Assembly (NCBI GenBank): GCA_963784805.1
Contig: CAWASR010000002.1
Coordinates: forward strand, 1-64,000
DNA from: Roseiarcus sp963784805
GTDB taxonomy: Bacteria > Pseudomonadota > Alphaproteobacteria > Rhizobiales > Beijerinckiaceae
Direction of reading: 5' to 3'
DNA length: 64,000 nt
Shown: positions 17,720 to 26,368 of the stretch, piece after piece
How positions within the stretch are numbered: the first letter of the stretch is position 1
Layout: every line of letters begins with the position of its first letter
Translations under genes and position numbers: made by a program
Notes under the pieces: generated by a model
Database searches by the model: none
What the model was told of the DNA's origin: nothing
The model's input: only the letters and a program-made list of their open reading frames with translations

Positions 17720-19558
17720 TCATGGCTTGCGCCTCCACCACGCCGCAAGATTGACGCCAAAGAGCGGCGTCCTTTCCGGGCGGCCGAGCTTGGCCGAATA
17801 GGCGATCCATTGATCAGGGGCGTAATAGAGCGGGACGATATAGAAGCCGGAGATCAGCACGCGGTCAAGGGCGCGAACCGCGGCGACGAAATCCTCTCTG
17901 CTCTTGGCCGCAAGAATCGCTGCGATCATCGCATCGACGGCAGGTGATGCGACGCCGCAGATATTGTATGCGCCTTCGGCGTTCGCCGACGCCGAACCCC
18001 AGCGCCCGCGCTCCTCGTTGCCCGGCGAGGGCGAGGCGGTCCATGTGCCGATCATCATGTCAAAGTCGAAGCGGGTGCGCCGTCGCTCGAACTGGACTTC
18101 GTCGACGAGCCGCACGTTTGCCGTGACCCCGACGCGCGCGAGGTTGCGCGCGTAGGCGAGGGCGAGACGCTCCTCCTCACGATTTTTGACCGTGATCTCG
18201 AAGGCGAGCGGCGTTCCGCGCCTGTCCACCAGACTGCCGCCGCGCAGGCTATAGCCCGCGTTCTCCAATTGATTGATGGCGCGGCGGGCGATCGCCCGGT
18301 CGCGGCCGGAGCCGTCGGAGACCGGGGCTCGCCAGCGGCCCTCCATCACGTCATTGCGCACGGCGCCCGGAAACGGTGCGAGGAGCGCGCGCTCGAGGTC
18401 GCTCTCGGGGCGGCCGATCGAGGATAATTCGCTGTCGTCGAAGAATCCTTCCGAGCGCTTGTAGGCGCCGGCGAAGAGATTGGCGTTGATCCATTCAAAA
18501 TCGAACATAGAAGCCAGCGCCTCGCGAACGCTTGGATCCGTGAACACCGGCCGGCGGGTGTTGAAGGCGAAGCCGGACACGCCCTTCGGCAAGTCGTTGG
18601 GGATCACCGCCGTGAGAATGCGCCCGTCTTTCACCGCCGGAAAATCATATTCCGAGCGCCAACGGGTGATGTCGTCCTCGACACGGTAATCGATGAGCCC
18701 GGCCTTGAACGCTTCGAACATCGCGGTCGCGTCGCGATAATAGTCGATGCGGATGGTGTCGAAATTGTAAAGTCCCCGGGAGACCGGCAGATCGCGGCCC
18801 CAGTATTCGGCGTCGCGCTGCAAGACGAGCCGTTCGCCGGGCGTGACCTCCGCAACGCGATAGGGACCGGAGCCGACGGGAATCTGCAACGTCTGATCCT
18901 CGAAATGCTCCGGATCAGTGTGCGCGCGGGACAGCACCGGCATCATCGCCAGCGTCAGCGGCAGTTCGCGATCGTTGGCCCCGGAAAGATCGAATCGCAC
19001 GGTCAGATCGTCGGGCGCATCGACGCTTTTGATGAGGCTGTAAGCCGCGCGCTGTTGGGGACGGCCTTTCGCCTTGAGCAGATTGAAGGTGAAGAGGACG
19101 TCTGCGGACGTGATCGGCGCCCCGTCCGAGAAATGGGCCGCAGGATCGAGATGGAAAACGAGCCGGTCTCGAGCCGCGTTGGTCTGGAGGCTTTTCGCGA
19201 TCAAGCCATAGAGCGTGAACGGCTCGTCGCTCGAGCGGACCATCAGCGACTGATACACATTGCCGATGAGACCCTGTGCGGTCGACAGGGCCTTGACGTT
19301 ATAGGGGTTCAGGCTGTCGAAGGCGCCGAGATACGCGAGGTCGAGCCGACCGCCTTTGGGCGCGTCGGGGTTGGCATAGGGCACATGGTCGAAGTTCGGG
19401 GGCAGCGCCGGCTCGCCATGCATCGCGATCGCGCCGACTGGCGGGCCTAAGTCGCTGGGCCGCGCAATCGCGCTCTTTGGAGCGGCCACGACCGCGACGC
19501 CGAGCGCGATGAGCGCAAGGCCGAGAGTTAAGCGAATCGTGAGAGCGACCATGCCCAT
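17720..19558 (-). CDS. ABC transporter peptide-binding protein (SBP family 5, YejA-like)
   Basis: Periplasmic solute-binding protein of family 5, 612 aa, with an N-terminal signal segment (VALTIRLTLGLALIALGVAV). Family landmarks are YANPDAPKGGRLDLAYLG, FDSLNPYNVKA, a long central domain with VGSGPYRVAEVTPGERL, and GFAFNTRRPVFTDPSVREAL. The N-terminal PDAPKGG motif and length match YejA-type binding proteins for oligopeptides/microcins. No yejB/E/F permease or ATPase genes are adjacent, so the partner genes must lie elsewhere. The 352-bp divergent region to ialB probably contains its promoter. Confidence 0.9.
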   Translation of the reverse strand: MGMVALTIRLTLGLALIALGVAVVAAPKSAIARPSDLGPPVGAIAMHGEPALPPNFDHVPYANPDAPKGGRLDLAYLGAFDSLNPYNVKALSTAQGLIGNVYQSLMVRSSDEPFTLYGLIAKSLQTNAARDRLVFHLDPAAHFSDGAPITSADVLFTFNLLKAKGRPQQRAAYSLIKSVDAPDDLTVRFDLSGANDRELPLTLAMMPVLSRAHTDPEHFEDQTLQIPVGSGPYRVAEVTPGERLVLQRDAEYWGRDLPVSRGLYNFDTIRIDYYRDATAMFEAFKAGLIDYRVEDDITRWRSEYDFPAVKDGRILTAVIPNDLPKGVSGFAFNTRRPVFTDPSVREALASMFDFEWINANLFAGAYKRSEGFFDDSELSSIGRPESDLERALLAPFPGAVRNDVMEGRWRAPVSDGSGRDRAIARRAINQLENAGYSLRGGSLVDRRGTPLAFEITVKNREEERLALAYARNLARVGVTANVRLVDEVQFERRRTRFDFDMMIGTWTASPSPGNEERGRWGSASANAEGAYNICGVASPAVDAMIAAILAAKSREDFVAAVRALDRVLISGFYIVPLYYAPDQWIAYSAKLGRPERTPLFGVNLAAWWRRKP

Positions 19559-19910
19559 AGCTTAGCACCGACGTTTAGCGATTTTCGTTGGTTCGGCTCG
19601 TTTTTTCGAATGTCCGCTTGCCCGACCCTTGGGGAATGCGCCGTGCCGCGGCCGTCAAGGGCGCCGCGGGGCGAGGGCGAGGCTTCGCTTATGGCGGTTG
19701 CCGAACCCAAATGGCTCGATTTGCGCCACGCGACGGCGAAATTGTTGTTGGATTGTCGCGTCGGATGTGAAAAGAGGTCGCGCCACACAGCGGCGCGCCG
19801 GCGGCGTCGCATCGCCATCTTGTTGCCCGAGTGCTCGCCGATCTCGGAGCGGGACCGGAGGGGCCGGCCAAGCGTGGCGGTCAATATTCCACGGTTTGAA
19901 AGGACGATTG
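19559..19910. other. divergent intergenic region
   Basis: About 350 bp between the divergent YejA-like and IalB genes. No conserved reading frame, RNA gene or clear repeat is visible. It should contain both promoters, but I cannot place -35/-10 elements with confidence. Apparent frames crossing it into ialB have composition unlike the neighbours. Confidence 0.4.
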
Positions 19911-20705
19911 ATGAGTTTTCATGTCATGCGCTTGGGCGCCGCGGCGCTCGCTGTCGGCCTGGCGGCGGGGTCGATCGCCGTCGCCGCGCAGAAGGGGCCG
20001 GTCAAACCTGCCCCCCAGAACGAACAGGCCAAACCAGGCGCGCAAGGCCAGCCTGCGAAGCCGGCGCCTCCCTCGAAAGTGGACCTTGTTTCGCCTGAGC
20101 CGCAATGGGCCAAGTTCTGCGCCAAGGAGCCGAACTCCGGCCGTGAGGCCTGCGCGACCATGCGCGACTTCGCGACGTCGGCCGATCAGCCGCCGATGAT
20201 CAGCGTTAACCTTTTCGAGGTGAAAGGCGAGGAAAAGCGCAAACTGCGCCTCTTGATGCTGCCGATCGGCATGCTGCTGAGGCCAGGCTTCCGGGTCATC
20301 ATCGACAAAGGCGAGCCGATCGACGGCAAGTACGACATGTGCTTCCAGAATGCCTGCTCAGCGGAAGTCGACATCGGGCCGAAAACGCTTGAGGCCCTTA
20401 AGAAGGGGCAGACGATGAGCATCGAGATGAGGGTGCCGGGCGGCGATCCTTCGGGCCGGGAACTGACATTCAACCTGCCGTTGAAGGATCTGGGTGTGGC
20501 GTTCGCTGGCCCGCCGACCGACCCTAAAGTGCTCGAGCAGCAGCGGCAAGCTTTGCAGCAGCAGCTTCAGAAGAAGGCGGAAGAGCAGCGCAAGCTCCTC
20601 GAGCAACAACAGAAAGGGACCGCCATGCCGCTTGGGCCCGCTACGCCGCTCGGGCCTGCCTCGCCGGCAGCGGTCCCCGCCGCTCCGGCGGTCCCCGCCA
20701 ATTAG
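19911..20705 (+). CDS. invasion-associated locus B (IalB) family protein
   Basis: A 264-residue exported protein. ATG 19911 gives a clean Sec signal peptide (MRLGAAALAVGLAAGSIAVA region, residues 6-25); longer upstream frames do not. A Pro/Gln/Lys-rich linker (about 28-58) leads into the IalB domain, with WAKFCAKE, a CATMRDF cysteine, LLMLPIGMLLRPGFRV, and FQNACSAEVD giving the paired cysteines typical of the family. The C-terminus is unusual: a Gln-rich coiled coil (QQRQALQQQLQKKAEEQRK) and an Ala/Pro tail. IalB proteins are periplasmic and common in Hyphomicrobiales; a general envelope role is more likely here than host invasion. Confidence 0.9.
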   Translation: MSFHVMRLGAAALAVGLAAGSIAVAAQKGPVKPAPQNEQAKPGAQGQPAKPAPPSKVDLVSPEPQWAKFCAKEPNSGREACATMRDFATSADQPPMISVNLFEVKGEEKRKLRLLMLPIGMLLRPGFRVIIDKGEPIDGKYDMCFQNACSAEVDIGPKTLEALKKGQTMSIEMRVPGGDPSGRELTFNLPLKDLGVAFAGPPTDPKVLEQQRQALQQQLQKKAEEQRKLLEQQQKGTAMPLGPATPLGPASPAAVPAAPAVPAN

Positions 20706-20759
20706 GCCGAGAGGGCCTCGGAAGTCGCCCACGATTGACTGGGCGGCCGAGTCAAAAAG

Positions 20760-20792
20760 AACGGGCGCGGCCCTCTGGTGCGCCTGTTTTGT
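20760..20792 (+). terminator. probable intrinsic terminator after ialB
   Basis: A stem of AACGGGCGC (20760-20768) pairs with GCGCCTGTT (20780-20788), with one mismatch, across an 11-base loop, and is followed by a T-rich TTGTTT tract. It lies 55 bp downstream of the ialB stop and ahead of the convergent hspQ gene. Confidence 0.55.
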
Positions 20793-20817
20793 TTCCGGCC
20801 TCGCGCCCTCCGCTGGC

Positions 20818-21150
20818 TCAACTCGCGAGCGTCTTGCCCCGAAATCGATAGTTCCCATCGGGCGTCCGCTCGAAGGCTTCGTTGACCCGCGGATGACGCA
20901 CCGGCTTCCCAGAATCGTCGGGCAGGAGATTCTGCTCGGATACATAGGCAACGTACTGGCTGTCCGCATTTTCTGCGTAGAGATGATAGAACGGCTGGTC
21001 CTTTGATGGGCGGACCTCAGCGGGGATCGAGCGCCACCATTCTTCGGTGTTGGCGAAGGTCGGATCGACGTCATAAATGACCCCGCGGAACGGATAGACG
21101 CGGTGCTTGACCACCTGCCCGATGCCGAATTTAGCGATGCGCGCACTCAT
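20818..21150 (-). CDS. hspQ: heat shock protein HspQ (YccV family)
   Basis: A 110-residue protein starting MSARIAKFGIGQVVKHRVYP, with the family core PFRGVIYDVDPTF and later QPFYHLYAEN plus YVAYVSEQNL. HspQ binds hemimethylated oriC DNA and acts as a specificity factor for Lon in enterobacteria. In alphaproteobacteria it is a conserved small stress protein. Length and motif order match the family throughout. It is a single gene, convergent with ialB and followed upstream by the malyl-CoA lyase on the same strand, 46 bp away. Confidence 0.92.
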   Translation of the reverse strand: MSARIAKFGIGQVVKHRVYPFRGVIYDVDPTFANTEEWWRSIPAEVRPSKDQPFYHLYAENADSQYVAYVSEQNLLPDDSGKPVRHPRVNEAFERTPDGNYRFRGKTLAS

Positions 21151-21195
21151 GCAGAGTGCTTAGACTTCGTCCGAAACCGCGTCAATTCGTTAACC

Positions 21196-22236
21196 TCACA
21201 ACTGATAGAGCGCGGCATAATCAACGTCCTTGGCGGCGACCTGCTTGGCGAGTTCGACGATCACGCGCGCCTGCTTCCAGGTCGCGTCATCCTGCATCTT
21301 GCCGTCGATCATCACTGCGCCTGATCCGTCCGGCATGGCGGCTAGAATTTTGCAAGCAAAGGCAACTTCCGCCGGGTCGGGCGAGAAGACCCGCTTGGCG
21401 ATCGCGATCTGGCTCGGATGCAGGGTCCACGCGCCGGCGCAGCCAAGGAGGTAGGCGTTGCGAAACTGCGCCTCGCAGGCCGCAGCGTCAGAAAAATCGC
21501 CGAACGGCCCGTAGAATGGCTTGATCCCGTTGGCTGCGCAGGCGTCGACCATCCGCGCGATCGTGTAGTGCCATGGGTCTTGCTGGGCGCTCAGGCGCTG
21601 TGCGCCGGGCTCCGCTGCGTCGGCCAGTACCCGGTAATCGGGATGGCCGCCGCCGACCCGGGTCGTCTTCATCGCACGCGAGGCCGCCAAATCGGCTGGG
21701 CCGAGGCTCAGCCCGTGCATGCGCGGCGAGGCGGCGGCGATGGCCTCGACATTGTTGACGCCCTGCGCGGTCTCCAGGATCGCGTGCACGAGGAGCGGCC
21801 TTTTAAGGCCATGGCGGGCCTCGAGCAGCGCCAGATACTGGTCGAGGAAGTGAATGTCCCAATCGCCCTCGACCTTGGGAAGCATCACGACGTTGATCTT
21901 GTCGCCGATCTCGCCGACGAGACGCGTCATATCGTCGAGGAACCAGGGCGAATTGAGCGCGTTGACCCGAACCCACAGTCCGGTGGACCCGAAATCAGCC
22001 TTCGCCATCGCGATCACGCCCTCGCGCGCCGCCTGCTTGGATTCGATCGGAATCGCGTCCTCGAGATTTCCTAGTACGACGTCGACTTGACCCGCCAGTT
22101 CAGCCGCCTTCGCGCGCACTTTCTCGTTGTGGGGCGGCACGAAGTGGATCATGCGCTCGAGCCGCGGCGGCGGCTCAAAGAAGGGGCGCGGCGCGCCAAT
22201 CGCGAGCGGATCGAAAAACTTGCGCGGGGCTTTCAT
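21196..22236 (-). CDS. mcl: L-malyl-CoA / beta-methylmalyl-CoA lyase
   Basis: A 346-residue CitE/Mcl-type lyase that splits L-malyl-CoA to acetyl-CoA and glyoxylate (serine cycle) and, in the ethylmalonyl-CoA pathway, beta-methylmalyl-CoA to propionyl-CoA and glyoxylate. It begins MKAPRKFFDPLAIGAPRPF; Mg-site and active-site regions are visible as VVLGNLEDAIP near residue 55 and LVHAILETAQGVNN near residue 148, with PRMHGLSLGPADLAASR near residue 170, a stretch specific to malyl-CoA lyases. Length is a little longer than the usual 318-324 aa. With the CitE/MaoC pair at 13865-15138 it indicates glyoxylate/C2-C1 assimilation capacity. Confidence 0.9.
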   Translation of the reverse strand: MKAPRKFFDPLAIGAPRPFFEPPPRLERMIHFVPPHNEKVRAKAAELAGQVDVVLGNLEDAIPIESKQAAREGVIAMAKADFGSTGLWVRVNALNSPWFLDDMTRLVGEIGDKINVVMLPKVEGDWDIHFLDQYLALLEARHGLKRPLLVHAILETAQGVNNVEAIAAASPRMHGLSLGPADLAASRAMKTTRVGGGHPDYRVLADAAEPGAQRLSAQQDPWHYTIARMVDACAANGIKPFYGPFGDFSDAAACEAQFRNAYLLGCAGAWTLHPSQIAIAKRVFSPDPAEVAFACKILAAMPDGSGAVMIDGKMQDDATWKQARVIVELAKQVAAKDVDYAALYQL

Positions 22237-22622
22237 GGCGGGCGTGGCCTTCGTCGCTGTGGAATTGTGCGACGCAATAGGATCATTTCAAGGACGCCGC
22301 AACCAGCGGCCACGCCGGTGTGGGCTCTTCGCAAGGACGCTTCCCGCGCCCCGGCCAAGCCTGCCATTTCTTGAATTGTTTCGATTTCGCCTCGGTTTTT
22401 TAAAGTATTTAAACGACGCTTAATCATGAGAAAAAGTTTTCTTAATTCAACTATTAGAAAGCTAAAGTCTAGAATAGGGGTGAGAAAAATTTAGCCATCC
22501 GATCAATTGCATTTGCCTCGTTAGAATTGTGTCAACCAAACCACCGTTTGATGGCCGAAGTTTACCACCGGGGGCCCGTGACCTCTATCGGGTCCAAGGC
22601 CTCAATAACACCGAGCGCACCA
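22237..22622. other. AT-rich divergent promoter region
   Basis: About 390 bp separate the malyl-CoA lyase gene from the TadG-like gene. The segment 22390-22530 is strikingly AT-rich for this genome (runs such as TTTTTTAAAGTATTTAAACG and GAGAAAAATTTAG), fitting a strong or regulated promoter for the pilus gene. No RNA gene or repeat was recognised. Confidence 0.4.
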
Positions 22623-24110
22623 ATGCTGACATTCGCTCTTGATCGTCTCCTGCGAGATCGCGGCGGCAACGTCGCCATGATGTATGCAATCGCGGCCCCT
22701 GTACTCTTGTTTGGCGGCGGCGCTGCGATCGACTATGGCCGGGCGGCGCAAATTCACACCAAGCTCAACGCCGCCGCCGACGCCGCCGCGCTCGCCGCGC
22801 TGACCCCGAACATGCTGCAACAAAGCGATTCGGTCGCGGAGGCGGCCGCGACGTCGCTGTTCAACGGCCTCGTGGCCGGCATGTCCGGACTGACCCCGGG
22901 CGCGACGCAAGTCGCCGTCACCATCACCGAGGGCGCCGATAACGGCCTGACGCGCAGCGTCAGCGTCAGCTACACGACCTCGGTCAACACGATTTTCGCC
23001 GCGGTGCTGAGCAAGGACTCGCTCGCCGTGTCGGGCAGTTCGACCGCAAAGGCGCAAATTCCGCCGAACATCGATTTCTACGTTCTGCTCGACAATTCCC
23101 CCTCGATGGCCCTGCCGGCGACGCAGGCGGGCGTCACCCAGATGGAGAACCTGACTCAGAAGCAGGACGGCGGCAACAGCTGCGCCTTCGCCTGCCATCA
23201 GGCCAGCACTAACAATGCCGAGAGCGCCGGCAATCCCTGCGCCGACGGCACGGCGCCGACCCTGAACACCAGCCTCAAGACCGCCTCGCCCCTCAGCAGC
23301 GCGGTTTATTGCGACACCTCCAAACACGGCGCGCAGGTCGACAATTACAAGCTCGCCCGAATCAACAAAATCACGCTGCGCCTCGACGAATTGAACGCCG
23401 GCGTTTCGACCCTGCTGCAGACGGCGTCTTCGACCGCGCAGTCGTCGCAGTTCTCGTCGCCGCCGCAGTATCGATTCTCGATCTACTCGATGGATTCGCT
23501 GTGGTCGATCGGCCTCACCCAGCTGATGCCGCTGACGACCAACTACACCGCCAACTGGACCACCGCGTCGGCCAATTTCGGCGTGATGGAGATGTATTCC
23601 AACAACAACAACTGCGCCAATTCGGCTTGCAGTTCGTCCTCCGGCCCCGGCGACGTCGGCACCAACTACGACAACTCGCTCGGCAAGCTGAGCCAGGCGA
23701 GCTACATCCCCGATCCCGGCAACGGCACCAACCAGGCCGGGGACACGCCGCAAGAGGTTCTGTTCATCGTCACCGACGGGGTCGAAGACGAGAAGAACGG
23801 CAGCCGCCTCCAGCAGGCGATCAACGATCTCGGCAACGCCCCGGGCGGCAATTCGAACAGCACCAACTGGTGCGCGGCCATCAAGAACCGCGGCGTCAAG
23901 ATCGCAATCCTCTATACCGACTATCTGCCGGTGCCGACCAACAGCTGGTATGCGAACTGGATCGCGCCGATCCAGTCCGATATCGGCCCGGCCCTCCAGG
24001 CTTGCGCGACGCCGGGCCTGTTCTATGACGCCGCAATCGGCGCCGACCTCGGCCAGGCTCTGGCCGCCCTGTTCGCCGCGGTCACCCACACCGGGCACCT
24101 GACCAACTGA
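22623..24110 (+). CDS. TadG-like pilus assembly protein with von Willebrand-type domain
   Basis: About 495 aa. The N-terminus (MLTFALDRLLRDRGGNVAMM then YAIAAPVLLFGGGAAIDYGR) is the TadE/TadG signature: a basic cytoplasmic segment, RGGNVA and one membrane helix, with the bulk outside. The external part has a metal-site-like vWA motif, FYVLLDNSPSM (about residue 150), and later VLFIVTDGVED, both typical of Tad pseudopilin-associated proteins; several Cys pairs may form disulfides. ATG 22623 fits the family N-terminus; upstream in-frame starts at 22527 or 22551 add unrelated residues. No other tad/cpa genes are in the window, so this is an orphan. Asn, Ser and Thr content is higher than in the neighbours. 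Confidence 0.82.
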   Translation: MLTFALDRLLRDRGGNVAMMYAIAAPVLLFGGGAAIDYGRAAQIHTKLNAAADAAALAALTPNMLQQSDSVAEAAATSLFNGLVAGMSGLTPGATQVAVTITEGADNGLTRSVSVSYTTSVNTIFAAVLSKDSLAVSGSSTAKAQIPPNIDFYVLLDNSPSMALPATQAGVTQMENLTQKQDGGNSCAFACHQASTNNAESAGNPCADGTAPTLNTSLKTASPLSSAVYCDTSKHGAQVDNYKLARINKITLRLDELNAGVSTLLQTASSTAQSSQFSSPPQYRFSIYSMDSLWSIGLTQLMPLTTNYTANWTTASANFGVMEMYSNNNNCANSACSSSSGPGDVGTNYDNSLGKLSQASYIPDPGNGTNQAGDTPQEVLFIVTDGVEDEKNGSRLQQAINDLGNAPGGNSNSTNWCAAIKNRGVKIAILYTDYLPVPTNSWYANWIAPIQSDIGPALQACATPGLFYDAAIGADLGQALAALFAAVTHTGHLTN

Positions 24111-24120
24111 CCTCCAACCC

Positions 24121-24146
24121 GCCGAGCGAAATCGAACGCGCTCGGC
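24121..24146 (+). terminator. hairpin downstream of TadG-like gene
   Basis: A perfect 8-bp stem, GCCGAGCG (24121-24128) with CGCTCGGC (24139-24146), lies 10 bp after the stop codon. There is no strong T tract after it, so it may be an RNA-stabilising hairpin or a weak terminator. Confidence 0.45.
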
Positions 24147-24929
24147 ACATTTGAGCCCACGGGCCCACATTAGGGCCGCCGCAATCCGTAGGTCACACGA
24201 GCCCCCGCCGGCCGACTTTTAAGCGGCAGCTCCCGCAGCAACGAACGATACGGCGCTTTCATGATCGAATTGTGTTGCGCGAGTATCCAAGGGCGCTGTT
24301 GTTTCCGTCGTCGACCCATGACTCGATTTCAAATGCTCTCTTCAAAGTGTTGCTGGGGTCCAGTTCACCCGTCGAGTCAGAGAACCGCCAATTCGGGAAC
24401 CTTGCCAGCCTCCATGCGTCAATTCGTTGCACCTATAGCCCAACCCCAAGCCAGCGCTCGCCAGGACTTTTGCCCCTGTTACCTGTTTTTATGTAACGAA
24501 TTGATATTGTTCTTACTTCCTTACAAGTGCTTCTGCTTCTTTTGCGGCTGAAAGGGCCCCTGCTTGACTACCGAGGCGGACGGATTGCGGCGGACCCCGG
24601 CGACTGGGCGCCGGTCCGCCGGAACCAACGATCGACCGGCGGCTTTGACTTCGGCGTGACCCGGTTCGCCGACGCGACCGAGGGTGGCCGCGAGAATGCC
24701 GGGTCCGATGAATGGACGGCCTTCGGGAGCGCCAATAGCGTCAATGGGATGGCGCGGTTGTCGCGGCACAACCGCCACCAGAATACAGAGCTCGCGCGTG
24801 TGAGCGTTTGGCGTTCCGTATTGCTATGATCGCCTTTCTAAGTACGTCTCCTCGCAATCTATCGGGACCCCGGTTAACGACGAATATAATGTTAGATGGT
24901 ATGGATTTTCTCCGGGCGCAGGAGTGCCA
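24147..24929. other. long intergenic region without recognisable gene
   Basis: Nearly 800 bp between the TadG-like gene and aroQ. Base composition is lower in GC than the surroundings, particularly 24270-24550, and the open frames there have Cys/Phe-rich compositions unlike real proteins. I see no tRNA, transposase motif or tandem repeat. It could be a decayed gene, an untranslated leader or a small-RNA locus. Confidence 0.35.
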
Positions 24930-25379
24930 ATGAGTCGGATTGTTTTCGTGCTGAACGGCCCCAACCTCAACCTGCTGGGTAAGCGCCAACCGGACATTTA
25001 CGGTCATGAAACGCTGGCCGACGTCGAGCGTGATTGCCGGGCGACAGCGGCGGAACTGAAACTCGAAGTTCGCTTCCATCAGAGTAACCGCGAGTACGAA
25101 ATCATCGACTGGATTCACGAAGCACGCGAGGCCGCGGACGGCGTCGTGATCAATCCAGCCGCATTCACTCACACGTCGGTCGCGATTTTGGACGCGCTGA
25201 TCACCTGCGAATTTCCGATCATCGAGGTGCACATTTCGAACGTGCACAAGCGCGAGTCCTTCAGGCGCCATTCTTACGTGTCGTTGCGTGCGGATGGCGT
25301 TATCGCGGGATTTGGGACCCAAGGCTACATTATGGCTCTGCGGCGTCTTGCGCGACTGATTGACGAGAAGATTTCGTAA
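24930..25379 (+). CDS. aroQ: type II 3-dehydroquinate dehydratase
   Basis: Shikimate-pathway enzyme that dehydrates 3-dehydroquinate to 3-dehydroshikimate; cytoplasmic dodecamer. The 149-residue product has the complete type II signature: VLNGPNLNLLGKRQPDIYG (residues 6-24, with the catalytic Tyr), HQSNREYEIIDWIHEA, VINPAAFTHTSVAILDAL (Asn/His site), and IEVHISNVHKRESFR with the second His region. ATG 24930 is preferred over the GTG two codons upstream. Monocistronic in appearance, preceded by the large non-coding gap. Confidence 0.96.
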   Translation: MSRIVFVLNGPNLNLLGKRQPDIYGHETLADVERDCRATAAELKLEVRFHQSNREYEIIDWIHEAREAADGVVINPAAFTHTSVAILDALITCEFPIIEVHISNVHKRESFRRHSYVSLRADGVIAGFGTQGYIMALRRLARLIDEKIS

Positions 25380-25732
25380 GCGCTGCCGAGTCAACGACAA
25401 CTCGTGCGCTTGTTCGCGAATAGAGGAAAGCACGCCCGCTCGCTGCGCTCGTGCGGCCTAGGCAGACTCCGTCTGGTTGACCAACGTTTGGCGTTCTGGT
25501 TCGCTGGCGGCGCTGCTTTGAGAGTGCAAGGCATGACAGGAAGATCGCCGCTCACGGCAACAGACGAACGACGCGCCGCCCTGACGGTTGTGGCTGGGTC
25601 AGGGGATCGCGGCGAGGCGCCGCGATCATCGGCGCAGGCAACCGCCGGCTGGCGTTGATATCGTCGCATTTTCCGTGCATGCATTGCCTCCCGCGGCCAA
25701 ACGCGGCCCTTTTCCTGAGGAATCCGACGTCC
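25380..25732. other. intergenic region, nothing recognised
   Basis: About 350 bp between aroQ and the DUF1993 gene. No convincing reading frame, RNA or repeat is visible; the frames present are Arg-rich and without family-like motifs. Confidence 0.35.
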
Positions 25733-26257
25733 ATGTCCCCTTGGCTCTACCAATCCAGCGCGCCGGCGTTCGAGCGCTCGCTTCAGGCGTTCCTCGGCGT
25801 TCTCGACAAGGCGGAGGAGCATGCTCTGGCGCGCAAGTTCGATCCGGCGAATTATCTCGCTCAACGGCTAAGCCCCGACATGTGGCCGCTCGCCCGCCAG
25901 ATCCAGGCCTTCTGCGACCACGCCAAGAATGCGACGTTCCGGCTCGCGGGCAAGGCGGCGCCGGCTTTCGAGGACAAGGAGACGTCGATCGCCGAATTGC
26001 GCCAGCGTATCGAGGCGACGCTCGACCTGCTGAAATCGATCGACGCCAGCAATATGGAGGGCGGGGAGGATCGTGAGATCCTGATCCCGGCCGGCGCCCA
26101 CAAATTGAGGATGGAGGGGACCAACTACCTGCTGCATTTCGCGCTGCCGAACTTCTATTTCCATCTGACGACGGCCTACGACATTCTGCGTGCGGCCGGG
26201 GTCGAGATCGGCAAGCGCAATTTCCTTGGCGCGGTTCCCGGCTTGGTCCGGGTCTGA
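25733..26257 (+). CDS. DUF1993 domain-containing protein
   Basis: A 174-residue helical protein. ATG 25733 gives MSPWLYQSSAPAFERSLQAF, the normal DUF1993 N-terminus; a longer in-frame extension to 25655 is Cys/Pro-rich and is discarded. Family features are FDPANYLAQRLSPDMWPLARQ, ATFRLAGKAAP and NYLLHFALPNFYFHLTTAYD near the C-terminus, a His-containing helix reminiscent of DinB/YfiT four-helix bundles. The biochemical function is unknown. It stands alone upstream of amn on the same strand. Confidence 0.9.
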   Translation: MSPWLYQSSAPAFERSLQAFLGVLDKAEEHALARKFDPANYLAQRLSPDMWPLARQIQAFCDHAKNATFRLAGKAAPAFEDKETSIAELRQRIEATLDLLKSIDASNMEGGEDREILIPAGAHKLRMEGTNYLLHFALPNFYFHLTTAYDILRAAGVEIGKRNFLGAVPGLVRV

Positions 26258-26368
26258 GAACCTGTTTCGGGCGAGCATCGCCTCTATCACGGCCAGGGAG
26301 TAGACTCGCGGAATCGCGCGAATCTCGCGCTCCGGGCGCCGGCCCGGTTTCAAAGTTGAAGGTGCGCC

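Noticed and set aside
22602..24170. 522-codon open frame on the minus strand, antisense to the TadG-like gene
   Set aside because: The plus strand has clear TadE/G and vWA motifs; the antisense product is Arg/Gly/Val-rich without motifs, a by-product of GC-rich codon bias.
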